A DNA stretch of 64,000 nucleotides from Pocillopora verrucosa. Lineage: Eukaryota > Cnidaria > Anthozoa > Scleractinia > Pocilloporidae. Location: the NCBI RefSeq assembly GCF_036669915.1, contig NC_089316.1, positions 28,026,169-28,090,168 of the forward strand. Direction: 5' to 3'. This document shows positions 34,801-45,869 of this stretch, piece after piece (within the stretch, counting starts at the first letter, position 1; each line of letters begins with the position of its first letter). Both the position numbers and the translations under genes were made by a program. The notes beneath the pieces are model-generated. The model worked only from the letters and a program-made list of their open reading frames with translations. It ran no database searches and was not told where the DNA came from.

Positions 34801-34825
34801 TTTGAATAGAAAATCAAATAAATGA
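22850..34825 (+). CDS. TPR-CHAT protein gene B (complete, five coding exons)
   Basis: Coding exons are 22850-22946, 23936-24097, 24359-24436, 29651-29718 and 30914-34825. All introns have GT...AG ends and phases match, giving 1438 aa. Exons 1-4 (residues 1-135) start MATGRSS and encode an acidic leader, then classical TPRs ([35 protein letters not shown]). Exon 5 encodes 19 TPRs of 40 residues (about 190-950), a helical linker and a CHAT domain (about 1140-1421), with His1282 in AAHG and Cys1331 in LSCC. The start follows a likely spliced 5' UTR (acceptor at 22791-22792). The intron 4 donor (GTATCC) is weak and its acceptor lies in an A-run, so that junction is the least certain. It is probably cytosolic; no signal peptide or TM is seen. 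Peptidase activity is inferred from the intact dyad. Confidence 0.85.
22947..23935 (+). other. Intron 1 of gene B
   Basis: The donor is GTGAGC and the acceptor TTTGCAG. It contains an ATC/ACC trinucleotide microsatellite (about 23248-23282) and a G-rich run near 23383-23401. Intron 1 of gene C is near-identical but has a longer microsatellite. Confidence 0.85.
24730..25181. repeat. Left terminal inverted repeat
   Basis: It starts TTAAGAGCGTATCCACGAG and ends TACCCTTTATAACC. It pairs with 28905-29356 along its full length with scattered substitutions and small indels. Confidence 0.85.
25500..26912 (-). pseudogene. Degenerate minus-strand ORF relics inside the TIR element
   Basis: Broken frames suggest one decayed coding region read from 26912 towards 25567. 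They include a piece with [18 protein letters not shown], a piece with [19 protein letters not shown], a piece with [19 protein letters not shown], and a 93-residue open piece with [17 protein letters not shown]. They are separated by stops and frameshifts. I do not recognise a transposase catalytic signature, so the family is unassigned. The position inside long TIRs makes a transposase or accessory gene likely. Confidence 0.35.
27738..27770 (-). ncRNA. Degenerate hammerhead-like motif
   Basis: On the minus strand it reads TTGATGA, a stem TCT...AGA, then GAAACGCGT. This resembles dispersed hammerhead motifs, but the essential first C of CTGATGA is T here, so it is probably inactive. Confidence 0.3.
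28905..29356. repeat. Right terminal inverted repeat
   Basis: Inverted copy of 24730-25181, starting GGTTATAAAGGGTAAT and ending CGTGGACACGCTCTTAA. Confidence 0.85.
29719..30913 (+). other. Intron 4 of gene B
   Basis: The 1.2 kb is non-coding. The donor GTATCC is weak. The acceptor AAAAAG follows the pyrimidine-rich stretch TTTTTGTTTTTCC at 30875-30887. The frame upstream of 30914 stays open back to an ATG at 30854, which could serve as an alternative start for an intron-retained or alternative-promoter transcript. Confidence 0.6.
31083..33300 (+). repeat. 19-unit 120-bp coding tandem array (TPRs)
   Basis: Eighteen units carry DKHGEG at exact 120-bp spacing from 31121 to 33161, and a closing unit carries DKSLEA at 33281. 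Higher-order duplications are visible. The three-repeat block 31379-31738 recurs at 32099-32458 (720-bp shift) with one amino-acid change (NDY/NNY), and 32459-32699 recurs at 32819-33059 (360-bp shift). This indicates recent unequal exchange or conversion. Confidence 0.95.
33926..34780 (+). other. CHAT peptidase domain of gene B
   Basis: Order of motifs: [48 protein letters not shown] (His codon 34352-34354), [11 protein letters not shown] (Cys codon 34499-34501), [20 protein letters not shown], and [11 protein letters not shown]. This is the usual CHAT layout, with the His and Cys separated by about 49 residues. Confidence 0.85.
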
Positions 34826-34975
34826 GAAAATTTTATTTTTAATTTCAAAAGAATGAAGTAGGAACTTGGAAGGTTTAAATGTTTCTCTATTTTAAACAAT
34901 TTTTGGTTATTTTTCTTTTCTTTTTACTTTTTTGTTAAATGGAAGTTGAGATGTGCAACTTTACTATGGTGAAGA

Positions 34976-34981
34976 AATAAA
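34976..34981 (+). terminator. AATAAA polyadenylation signal of gene B
   Basis: A canonical hexamer about 150 bases after the TGA, conserved with gene A. Confidence 0.6.
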
Positions 34982-35515
34982 CCAGTCTATTTCATTATAC
35001 TTTGATCAGTGGAATTGTCATTTTTTGTTACTTTAACAAATTTAAATGCCTGCGAAGAGAACGAAATGCAACAAGGCCTCTGTTATGAACGAGGTTTCCA
35101 TTTCCACCAACATGTCACTCAGCTCTGTTCCTGTCTTACAATCAGTTGTATGGAAAATAATTTAAAGGTTATTTCTTTTACCCAACCAGAAGCTTTTCCA
35201 CCGGATTTTAATTACCTATGCTCTAAGCTTTTGATAAGCAAAGAAACAATTCAATTTTCCAAAACTTTGATTGAATATGTATGTGAATTGAATATGTGAA
35301 TTGATCTTAGACTGTTTTCTACATCATTACTTTGTTACAATTTACCTTCATCTTTACAAAAAAATTGATTACCATTTTCGACTCAATCCATTTTAATGCA
35401 ATCTAGTTCTGTCAGTGCCAAGATTGCCATTCTAAGCTTAATTCGAAGAAGTAAACATAAGAGATGATGTTATTAAATTTACTAACCATATGTTAGAGAC
35501 ATTACACCTACTTTT

Positions 35516-35676
35516 AGGGGTGTAGCTAGCCTCTAGTCCCGTAGGCCCGGCCTACAATTGTTTTCTGCCCGCTTGACTTTTACTAAAAGATAATATGACT
35601 CTTGCAAATGTTTAAACAAAAACTGAAATTTGTGAGGGAAGAGGCTTACATTTAGTCAAAAAGCTGGCTACAACCC
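35516..35676. mobile_element. Short TIR element, duplicate of 3252-3414
   Basis: AGGGGTGTAGCTAGC at the left and GCTGGCTACAACCCT at the right form inverted ends. It was present before the segmental duplication. Confidence 0.5.
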
Positions 35677-38138
35677 TGTTTTCAATCAAACGAGTCTGGC
35701 CAATTTTTGTCCGTTTTACCAAACACTTCTCCGTTCGTTTTAAAGAACGACGACGGAGAGGCTAAAAATTGTCTATGTAATCTAAACTAGGAAAGAGGGA
35801 CTCAGAGTTCACTATAATTAAAGTTTTCATAGGTGTGACTTTTATTGTATGTGACATGGAATTTGTTGTTTCCAGTATGACAATATTTACGCTCATAAAC
35901 GAGAGAAGCAGTTAACGTAAGCCATGTAGTCCTCAATGGGAATTATTTTGGTGAAAAGGCTCATTAATTAATGCAAACCTAATGCGTAGTTGAAAACGTT
36001 CAGGGCTTCAGGATAAAACTTCTAATTGTTGAAAATCACCTCTTGAAATTTTTTCATCGATTTAAATTTATCTCAGCATGATTTGAGGATGTCTGATAAT
36101 ATGCGTGGTTGAATATAATGTAACTAGGATTTTAAAGACATTCTAGGACAGTTTCAACTAAACATGGTTTGTATAATGTCAGTGTATTTTGTGTGAAGTG
36201 TTTTGATGCTATTTTTTTTTAAGTTGAAGATAACTGTTCATTTATCTTAGTTTACATTAATTAACTCATGAACTCCCAAGTTCTGAAGAAAAATTCTCCC
36301 AACTGATAAGAATGTGTTTCTCTTTGCTGCCGCTTGTTCCGAGAATTCGATGTAACATTATGTTTCTAGTAAAAGATTATCCTCCAGTTTGGATTTTCTC
36401 TAATTGTTATTGACTCCATGTTTTTCGGTGTATTAATACCGTGAGGAGAATTTAAATTATGATCAGTCTTGGGAGTAAATGGGTTCATTTTAGCGTCTCC
36501 GTTTAGCGCATATTTTACTTAATGCCTTGAACAGTTTAATGCAGTTTCTATTGTGCTTATTTTTTTACTTCTTTGTGTAAGAGAAATATACAGTGTCTAA
36601 AATACAAAAACTGCGTTGATTTACATTGTCTGTCTTTATATTCTTAGGATGCGTGTAAGATGAAGAGAAAGCAGATCCTACGGGGACTTCAATACTTGTT
36701 TTGACCCGCGCACCAAGTTGATAATGTGTGCAGCTAACAGTGTACTAACATTCCATGTTTCAAGCCCCGGCCCACTTAACAAAAGCGTGTCATCTCTTCG
36801 ATTGTGTCTTTTTCACTGTCTATCGTTCTCCGTATTGCCACACGGTTTTGAACGCCGACGGACGTGTTCATACTGTTACATATCTGCGCCTTTTTTTATG
36901 TTTTTCCTCACACAAGTTTTTACACCTTTTCATATTTCTGCATCCCTTTTTTTTTCTCCTTCCTCCGGTTCCTTCCTTTTTTTTTATTTTTCATCGCAAT
37001 TTTCCTTTATTCCCATCTTTTTCATGTCTGTTTCAGTTTTCACTCGTCTCAATCTTTGGGCAACGTCAGGCTTCTTACAACTCATATACCTCGTTACTCT
37101 CCCATAGTAGTTGTTATCACACGTATTATGTCCACTTTGGGACGATGTCCTCTTAAAGTCATCTCAAGTAAAATCTCAGTTTTCCATTCGATTGATTCCT
37201 AGTCCACAGGGTGCCAGTGCTCGCTCTCCTCAGTCCTCTCATCATAATAGCAGTTATAAAGCGAAACAGCTTCCTCCAAGTGTCGGCGACATAATCGGTG
37301 CATTTAGTCGGAAACGAGTCCCTCAATGTCCAAATTAAGGCTTCTTCTATCATGTGAATGGGAATGGGTCAAACTCACGCCCAGGGTCCACCTACAATGC
37401 GAATCCAAGATGGCGGCAGGCCAATCCACAGCCGGACTCTACTGAGTCGGTAGCCGCCATCTCGGATGTAGACGCAGAGAAGACCCTGGGGAAGAGTTTT
37501 GACAAAACAATAATTGAGAAAGGATAAGTTACAATAATGCTTAGAGAGATAGCCGATGACAACTTGAGAGATTCATCATGAGCAAACACGTTCCGTCGAT
37601 TATTAAACTCCATGTCTGTTCGAATACGCACTCCTATATGCCCCTCTTCCCCGTCCCTATACATCCCTGTACTGCAAGTATTATCATCATACAGCACAAT
37701 ACAACATTATACCCCTGAGTAGCACTGTAAATCCGTAAAATGCAGTAACTAGACAACGCTTCACAACAACACGTACCCCTAGATAGCACTATGCTTCCCT
37801 CACCTGAATTTTAAATCACCATACAGCGCTATATAAACAATTGCTCCAATTTGGCGCCAAAATAAGTGCGAATATTTGCCGCAGTCATTTTCTCGAATTT
37901 TCTGTTCCAAGATGCGGAAACTGTGAGCTTCGAGGAACAGATAATATCCAAGGACAAATATCCGTACATATTTTCGCGCAAAATAGACGCTATTGTGTTT
38001 TTTATCCTTCAAATATTTTGCGACGCTCATGAAAAATGTTAATGAACAGCTTACTGAATTGAATTAAGAAAAGGTTAAGTTTCTAAAAAAAACTGTGATG
38101 CTGCGTCGGTGGAAGAGTATAACATGGTAATTTAGCGA

Positions 38139-38290
38139 GTTGATAACGTAAATTGGCCACTGCAAAGAGTTTAAAAACTGACGTTTCGAGCGTTATCCTT
38201 TCGTCAGAGCGATTGCAAAGGGCAAACGCTCGAAACATGAGCTTTTAAACTCTTTGCGGTGGGCAATTTACGTTATCGATTCAGTTGATA
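38139..38290. repeat. Palindromic repeat with hammerhead-like core, copy 2
   Basis: Same structure as 5839-5990: inverted arms around a minus-strand CTGACGA...GAAACGTC core. It differs by a few substitutions. Confidence 0.5.
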
Positions 38291-39305
38291 ATGCCTAATT
38301 ACAATGAATTGGATTAATTTTGAGACAAGACTTATCGTGGTGGACGTAAGGTCTGAAAATTGGGGAATATCGTTTAGGTGATATTCTCGGATATCACTTA
38401 GTTTTAGCAAGGGAATATTCAGTCACTTATTGCGTTTAGACCAATCGCACGCGAGCAAAATTATTTGATGGATCATAAGCAATAATATATACCCCTACAT
38501 AGCACTACACTTCCCGCTACTGTAATTTACATCACAATACAGCGCTATACAACAATATGTACCCCTAAGTAGCCTTGATCGGCATAATAGAATACATATA
38601 TCGAAATGCTCCAGCCTCACGAGCCATGGTTTATGTCTTTCTCCCAAGTTCATTAAATATTCGATGAAAACCTCTGCGTCGTTCAAAGAAAATACAGCAT
38701 TTTCCAGTGCAGTCATGACTCGTCTGACGTGAAGATACAGAGATCGAGATTTGATTACGGCTTCAAGTTTCAAACTCTTAAAGGCGGGAAATATGTCTTG
38801 AACTCTTGGGTTGGACTCAAAAAGTCTGAAACAAAATCATTCATGATCATCGTTATCAATTCTGAATAATTGAAATTCGATTCACGTTTACTTTGGAAAA
38901 TAAATTTTACTCCTATTTTGCCATTTATACAGAGAAATCAAGACACTGACAAGACACAGCAACAGCGTTGTGAATCTCCATCCTCATCTTCAACAGAACT
39001 GTGCTATCACGAAGATGGTGCGCGTGCGTTTGCATTTTAAAGTCACTTTTGCACAAAATAATGACCCGATTGGCAAGAATACGGGCTAAACACGCAACAG
39101 CGCTGGTGCTTTTGCGTTTGCGTTTGCGTTCTGGCGTTTGCTCTCTAAAAGGCCCGAGAAAACGTTTTCATTGTCTATTAAATTATTGATTGTTTTCATT
39201 CCTCGGGTTCTTCTTTTAAACCGGAACTCGGTTCTTAGCGACTTGTTCAAATACTGCACTAGTTAAGACGTAACTTAACTCTTTATACAACAGGAAATAG
39301 ACAAA

Positions 39306-40320
39306 CACTTTCTTCCTTGTGACGCTCTTAATGCGCCAATGAGCTGCCAAAAAGAAAGAAAGAATTCTATTTCTTTAGTTATTCCGACATACCTCAACGC
39401 ACGAATTCAGGCGAATTGATTTATTCATTCTCTAAGTTGTGGAGTCGGAAATTAAAAGCGTCCCATCTACTAGAAAATATTGATCCGAGGGACATTTGCG
39501 CTAAAATGTTCGAAAATAAATACAAGAAAAGGAATTTTTCATAATATCTTTGCTTCGAAAAGTCAAATGACGATATGAGCCCGTCCAGACAAGTAAAAGT
39601 AATTCTTCATTCTTAACTAAGTGATTTGTGACAGTCAAATTACTGGGTGTCATTTTTAAGTGATTCTTAAGTGACATACTCCAATACATGACGAGATATA
39701 ACCTCTCTCAGTTAGATTAACTTTGTATTCTTTCTTGATGTGACATTATTTTAAATGACGTCACAAACTTAGGCTCCAGGCTTCTGCAGTGATCATGATG
39801 CTGACGAATAATGCAATGAAAGTATGTCTGTGACGAGAAAATTTTGCAGGGATTTTATTTTAACCATCAGCGTTAGTTCATGTCATGTGTGAGCAAATTA
39901 TTTTGGTTTGCGTCGATGAAATTTTCTGCTGAGAACTATTAGTGATTTCTTGTTCAATCCGACAGAAAACTAACAAAAGGAAGAAAACGATGGAGAACAA
40001 TTCTCAAACTAGATTTTCACGCCGATGTCTTAAAATATAAAAGGGAAGAGGATCTCAAAAGAAACTCAGGAAAGAAAGCAGTCCAGGGGCACGCCCCAGA
40101 GATACAAAAGAGGTGAGGATCTGAGCGTTAATTATAAACGACAACATAAAACATTTAACTCAAACTACCATAACTTACAACTTAGTTTTTTTTAAAAATT
40201 TATTTAGCACAACGCTTAGAAGGAGAATTAAGAGGTATATATTTTTGCACCATAAAGAGAGTGGCTTTCTATTCTCGAAACCCCCACGGACTACTGCTGC
40301 TGGAGTCAGTACAAGTCACT
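39306..40320. other. Spacer B-specific non-coding DNA
   Basis: No counterpart is seen in spacer A. It is AT-rich with no ORF, RNA gene or repeat that I can support. Confidence 0.5.
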
Positions 40321-40329
40321 TCAACTAAC

Positions 40330-41027
40330 CTTACTGGTTTGACATGGTTTTATGGCGATCAAAAAAAAATTAGTTCCCCTATACAATGCCGAAAATTATT
40401 TATAACAGAATGGATTTCAATTTTTTCTTGAGAGAGAGTTTTTGTTTTTTTCCAGCTATTTTATGTCGCAGAAAAAGAGAGTTGTTCAAACTCTTCAAGA
40501 TATCTTATCCCTTTCGTGCGCGACGGAATAATATGTTTGTTTACTAACCAGCTGTGTGAAGAGATTGTATAGATAAGATACGGAAAAGTAGAAGCAACAT
40601 CTTTTCTTTCACTCGAAAGAGATATGTCGATTATTAAAAGCGATTCAACAACACTTATCCGGAGGTAAATAACTGAGTACAATTAAAACAAACCTCTTTC
40701 AGCAACAACGACGTACTGCACGAGCTCGCGCCGAACAGAAACATAAAATGGAGTTGTTATTTGGCCCTACAACTTCCAACTTGACGAGAATGATAACAAC
40801 GACGACATACAGACATCTTTTAATATTTATTAATTGCAATGTGTTTAAAGATAGGATGCGATGGAAAATAACGTTTGATTTTCGGTTTTGGTACGTAGTG
40901 TTTGGTAATCGCGCACACCAGAGGGTTTCGCCTATCAGTGCTTCAAAAAGTCGACAACAAAGACTGTGCAGAAGTGTAAGTTACTTAAGCTTATCTAAGC
41001 CTATAAGCTTATCGACCAAAAGCAGTG
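40330..41027 (+). promoter_or_regulatory. Type-2 GPCR upstream block
   Basis: Similar to 48880-49564 and 52400-53040, for example ATGCCGAAAATT...AACAGAATGGATTTC. It differs from the type-1 block before receptors 1-3. It likely contains the 5' region of the receptor gene that follows. No individual site is called. Confidence 0.35.
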
Positions 41028-41931
41028 ATGACAAGTAAACTCTCCCTTAAGCTTGCCACAAGAGAAGAGGAGTTAGTTTGGACTGAAACAGTTTTGTTTG
41101 CTGTTACCAATGTTGTGGCCATCCTTGGAAATCTCCTCACTCTTTGCGCCGTGTACCATAACCACAGACTACGCACGATTCCCAACAGATTCGTAATAGC
41201 ACTGGCTGTGAGCGATATTCTGATGTCTACTATATGTATGCCTTTTACAGTTGCAAGTCTTTTCCACGGCAGGTGGATCTTTGATGAAACGGTCTGTCGC
41301 TTTCAAGATATCTTTGCGTTTGGGAAGTGTAGTCATAAAACTATGGCAGCAATTGCAGTCAGCCGATATTTCTGTGTTGTTAATCGGGAAAATTATCCCT
41401 CGCTGTTTAAGAAGCAAAGAGCCTTGATCTATATTTGGTGAAGTGGATCTGTGCCCATATTAGTCTTCAAAAATGACAGCATTGAATTCCACCCTGGAAA
41501 AGCAATGTGTCTGTACAAATTTGAAAGTAACATTGCCTACTCTGCCTCAATCCTTTGCTGTTTTATCACAACACGCGTTCCACGCCGTGTCGAGATCAAA
41601 TCGTGTTTTCTCATTGGAAAATAACCCGGAACTTCTTCGGGTGAATATGGAAGAAGCCAAAGTAACGAAGCATTTGGTAGCAGTTGTGGTCGGCTTTGCA
41701 TGCTGTTGGCTTCCCGTTTTTGTCGTTGATAACATCGACATGGCACGTGGAGAACCCACGCTACCACGACAAGTGTACTTAACTAGCAGCCTCATAATTT
41801 ATCTGAGTAGCACCATAAACCCATTTATATATTGCGCCGCAGATAAGAGGTTCAGACGAGAGTACAAGGTTGTTTTGAGGAAGATTTTTACCTTTAAATG
41901 CCGAGAAAACAGCGAGAACGGTAACGCCTAG
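41028..41931 (+). pseudogene. GPCR pseudogene (duplicate of copy 1)
   Basis: It begins MTSKLSLKLATREEEL and stays in frame to TM4, where a deletion gives YIW-stop at about 41441. A 6-bp deletion (RFQDIF for RFQAFDIF) removes two residues before TM3. Another deletion of about 35 bp in TM5 joins ITTR to the ICL3. The rest, through CWLP and NPFIY, matches copy 1 to the stop at 41931. It cannot make a seven-helix receptor. Confidence 0.9.
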
Positions 41932-42086
41932 CTGAAATAGCCAGAGAAGTGTGATAGGAAATGGATTTTTCTGAGATTTTGTTCGAGGTTGTTGCTGGTA
42001 AAATCAGAAACAAAGGACTAACGACATTATTTGACACTCACCATCCGTCAAATGCGTTTATCTACCTCAGTTATCTACCTCAGTTT

Positions 42087-42403
42087 ATCTCATCACTAAA
42101 TAGCCCAGAACTCCTTCGGATGAATGTGTAGGAAACCAAAGTGACGAAGCGTTTGGTTGCAGTTGTAGTCGGCTTTGCATGCTGTTGGCTTCCTATTTTA
42201 ATCATCGACAATATCGACATGGCGCAGGGAGAGCCCACACTACCACGACCAGCTTACTTAACATATAGCTTTTTTCTTTACTTGAGTAGCACCATAAACC
42301 CCTTTATATATTGTGCCACAGATAAGAGGTTAAGACGAGAATATAAGGCTGTTTTCTGGAAGATTTTTAGCTTCAAATGCCGAGCCAACAACGAAAACAA
42401 CGA
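42087..42403 (+). pseudogene. GPCR TM6-TM7 fragment, duplicate of 11305-11634
   Basis: It contains RMNV-stop-ETKVTKRL, CWLP and TINPFIYC, ending in the C-tail near NNENND, where it runs directly into the GPCR 3' repeat block. TM1-TM5 are absent. Confidence 0.85.
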
Positions 42404-42414
42404 TTTATTTGATT

Positions 42415-42950
42415 TCAGTGCACACAGTTCATGATTACATTCCCTGGAATAAGGTTTGTTAATCGGGCACCTGACAAATGTTCCATCAATGTTGTCGTCA
42501 TACGGAAAGTTCTTCTGAGCACCTTTCATAGTTTCGACTCCCCATTCCGGATTCAATTGCTAGTTACAATTCCTCCGCATTTGTTTCATTCTTCTTTCAT
42601 GCTGTTAGAGCCAGCTGCGCTTGGCAAAAGAAATGCCACACAAAAACTTTTATGTGTCCTGATTCCTTGTATTCTTGTACAGGATAATCACAACGAATGA
42701 CAAATGAGGATCCATCTGGCGACGATTCGAAGCTATTGCTTCTTACATAGCCTAGAATCCTTCGCTGACACTAACTCGGAAAAAACGGCAAAAAAAAAAA
42801 TGCAAGTAATGCTGAAGCAACGCTCATGGTATGGGGAACTGCGCCGCAGGTATATTATCAGCGGCGCTATAAACTGTATCAGGTAAATGCAACGAATCAT
42901 ACACATGCTACTTTCTTGTTCAACTTTCTTTTCGTTATGCTTTGAACGAT
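42415..42950. repeat. GPCR 3' repeat block, copy 3 (empty PLE site)
   Basis: Colinear with 11740-11810 plus 13984-14350. It shows the uninterrupted TCCGCATTT target at 42572-42582. Non-coding. Confidence 0.8.
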
Positions 42951-43289
42951 ACAATCAGGTTTCACGATGACATAATAGAGTGAACTTATCTCTGTAAGAC
43001 GATTTACACCCGAGACAAAATTATCACAAAAAGTCCAGGAACTCTGAGATTTATTTCAAGTTACTACAAGTCTGCCGTTACCTCATTTAGAAGCCGTCAC
43101 CAGTTCTTTTTCGCCAGTTATTTTCGCAAAGTCAGTGGTGGTGAATCTCCTGTAGGCTTGGGTTCCACCCTTTATATTGTGTTAGCGACGACTGATCCCC
43201 CCTCTCATTCCCCTGAAAACTACGTAACTCCCCAAAAATTAACCAATTCCTAACCCCCCCCCCCCCCGACACATGTGATGACATGACTG
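42951..43289. other. Shared non-coding spacer
   Basis: Matches 14350-14680. It contains a C-run (43254-43267) and no gene. Confidence 0.5.
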
Positions 43290-43445
43290 AAGCCGCGCGC
43301 GTGGAACTCACTTTACAGCGAGAAGTGTTCCTTACTTATGGGTTCTTCGCTTACCTAAGCAGCACCATCAACCCTCTTAATTTATAGTGCATTGAGTGAG
43401 CAACTGAGGAGAGACTTCAAGGGCATTTTGAAATGTTTTAGTTAA
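43290..43445 (+). pseudogene. GPCR TM7/C-tail relic, duplicate of 14690-14847
   Basis: It reads VELTLQREVFLTYGFFAYLSSTINPL, then a stop and shift, then SALSEQLRRDFKGILKCF. The TM7 motif is slightly better preserved than in the spacer A copy. Confidence 0.65.
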
Positions 43446-43602
43446 TTAAAGGCACAAGTAGGTAGCTATGGTAACGAAATGTGACGACGAACGTAGCTTG
43501 AAATCATGTCTATTTACATTAGATTAATTTTTGCGTTGGTATTGAGAGACGAAATGTCAAACGCGTCCAATTTTGCCGTTATTTGATAATATTCAAGCGC
43601 TT

Positions 43603-44787
43603 TAGGGCAGATTTTTCCGAAGACGTTCAAATTTTTTTTCCCAGAACTTTATTACTGCAAGCTGGTATTAATTCTTTAAACAAAACAGCTGTATTCCACA
43701 GTTTTTTTTAATGTGTATCATCAGCGAGAGAACATCTCTGTCCTCTCCAAGGTGAAACAGTTTCTTTTTATGCATTTTTAAAAATTGTTGCGACATGAGT
43801 TAATTTAGTTGAATTCCAACGATATAAATACTGTTAAGCAATGTGCTAAAGCGACGATTTTCATATCTTCGGCCAACCTTGTTAAAACTTGTTGGTTTCC
43901 ACCGCAACACGAGAAAGAATTATGTCAACTTAAGGTTAATTTAGGACGTAAAATGACTTTTTGGCTTCAATAATTAGAAAGAAGATGTTCAGACAACATC
44001 CCCACGGTTTTTAATTAACGTTCCAAATGTTTCAAGCAGAAACGTGAGGTGGTTCAAACAACTTCAAATTTTACTGACACTCTACTTCCGCGATCTTATA
44101 TGCTTATCAAAAGAAAATACTTCCCCTCTACTATGCCGAAAAACAAATTTTTATCAAAAGTTGCAGTATGGATCACAAAGTTTCCTTTGATTTTCGTAAT
44201 TCTTCCTTTTTTCAGTAATTTTGTTTGAGGAAATAAAATTGTTGAAGCTTTCTAAAGTATTTTCTCATTTTTGTGAACGACGAAATCGTCGGATAACGTT
44301 TGTTTACTAACAGGAACCTGTAAATGCTGATGTGTACGAACAAGAAATGGCTAAACAGAATGAATAGCTTTTCTTTCACTCAAAAGGGATAAACCAAATA
44401 TTAAAAGCAACTCACCAGCACTTATATAAAAGTTAAACAAGTGAGAAGAATTAAAACAAACTTCTTTTAACATCAACGATAAAAAATACGTGGATGTTCC
44501 CGAAGTAATAAAAAATCGATCTTTTTTTGCCTTACAACTTCCAACGGTAAATGAAAACGACGTTGACATAATTCATAGTTCAATATTAAATATTGCTCAA
44601 TATTTATTTACTGCAATGGGTATAGAGATAAGATTTATGAGAGAATGACATCTGTTTTCATCCCAGCAGACAAAATCTCTCGCGCACCGAAGGTTTTAGC
44701 GATTAATGATTCAAAAAGTCGTCAACGAAGACTTCGCAACGGTATAGTTTTTTTTTATCTTTTCGCTGAGCTTATCGACCAAAGGAG
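43603..44787 (+). promoter_or_regulatory. Type-1 GPCR upstream block, copy 3
   Basis: Nearly identical to 15002-16206. It precedes receptor copy 3 and is the likely 5' UTR and promoter region. Confidence 0.4.
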
Positions 44788-45750
44788 ATGAGGAGAAACA
44801 CACTTTCCCTTGAGCTCGCCACGAGGACAGAGGCGTTAGTTTGTACTGAAACAGTTTTGTTTGCTGTTACCAATGTTGTGGCCATCCTCGGAAATCTTCT
44901 CACTTTTTATGCTGTGTACAGAAACCACAGGCTGCGCACGATTCCTAACATGTTCCTGATAGCTCTGGCTCTAAGTGATATTCTGATGTCTACTATCTGT
45001 ATACCTTTTACAGTTGCAAGTCTTCTCCACGGTAGGTGGATCTTTGGTGACACAGTCTGTCGCTGGCAAGCATTTGATATGTTTACATTTGGGACGAGTA
45101 GTGTTGGAACTATGGCAGCAATCGCAGTCAGCCGATATTTCTGTGTTGTTAATCGGGAAAAGTATCCCTCGCTGTTTAAGAAGCAAAGATCCGTGATGTA
45201 CATTTTCTTTGTTTGGTGCTTGGCTCTGGTTGGATCTGTGCCCATATTAGTCTTCAAAAATGACAGCATTGAATTTCAGCCAGGAAAAGCAATGTGTCTG
45301 TACAAATTTGAAAGTAACATTGCTTACTCTGTCTTTATGCACTGCTGTTTTATCACAACACCCTTGATTATCATCAAGATCTCCTATTTCAAAGTGTTCC
45401 GCGCCGTGTCGAGATCAAATCGTGTTTTCTCACTGGAAAATAACCTGGAACTTCTTCGGGTGAATGTGGAAGAAGCCAAAGTGACGAAGCGTTTGGTAGC
45501 AGTTGTGGTCGGCTTTGCATGCTGTTGGCTTCCCGTTTTTGTCGTTGATAACATCGACATGGCACGTGGAGAACCCACGCTACCACGACAAGTGTACTTG
45601 ACTAACAGCCTCTTAATTTACCTGAGTAGCACCATAAACCCATTCATATATTGTGCCACAGATAAGAGGTTCAGACGAGAGTATAAGGCTGTTTTCTGGA
45701 AGAGTTGTGGCTTCAAATGCCGAGCTAACAACGAAAACAACAACGCTTAA
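44788..45750 (+). CDS. Class A GPCR, copy 3 (chimeric C-tail)
   Basis: A 320-aa single-exon receptor, the duplicate of 16207-17169. It has the TM1 GN pair, LSDIL in TM2, DTVCRW, SRY at 115-117, ECL2 Cys (AMCLY), CWLP at 246-249 and NPFIY at 284-288. All hallmarks are intact, and the Lys and Glu oddities of copy 2 are absent, so this is a good candidate for a working receptor. From about 45680 the C-tail (YKAVFWKSCGFKCRANNENNNA) and the 3' flank no longer match copy 2 (YKVVLRKIFTFKCRDN). They match the relic at 47700-47779 almost exactly, which points to gene conversion or unequal crossover. Confidence 0.88.
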   Translation: MRRNTLSLELATRTEALVCTETVLFAVTNVVAILGNLLTFYAVYRNHRLRTIPNMFLIALALSDILMSTICIPFTVASLLHGRWIFGDTVCRWQAFDMFTFGTSSVGTMAAIAVSRYFCVVNREKYPSLFKKQRSVMYIFFVWCLALVGSVPILVFKNDSIEFQPGKAMCLYKFESNIAYSVFMHCCFITTPLIIIKISYFKVFRAVSRSNRVFSLENNLELLRVNVEEAKVTKRLVAVVVGFACCWLPVFVVDNIDMARGEPTLPRQVYLTNSLLIYLSSTINPFIYCATDKRFRREYKAVFWKSCGFKCRANNENNNA

Positions 45751-45869
45751 CTGAAATGGCAAAAGACCTGGTGTAGCATGGTAGTTTTTTTCTGAGATTT
45801 TGTCCGAGGTTGTTACTGGTAAAATCGGAACATCTGAGTGTCTTTACACGAACCCATGTTGGTTTGTAG

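Larger units (their letters stand above)
34826..39300. repeat. Non-coding 3' flank of gene B (duplicate of 2534-6990)
   Basis: It is colinear with the gene A flank, including the TIR element (35516-35676) and the palindromic hammerhead-like repeat (38139-38290). No gene is supported. Homology ends near 39305. Confidence 0.85.
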
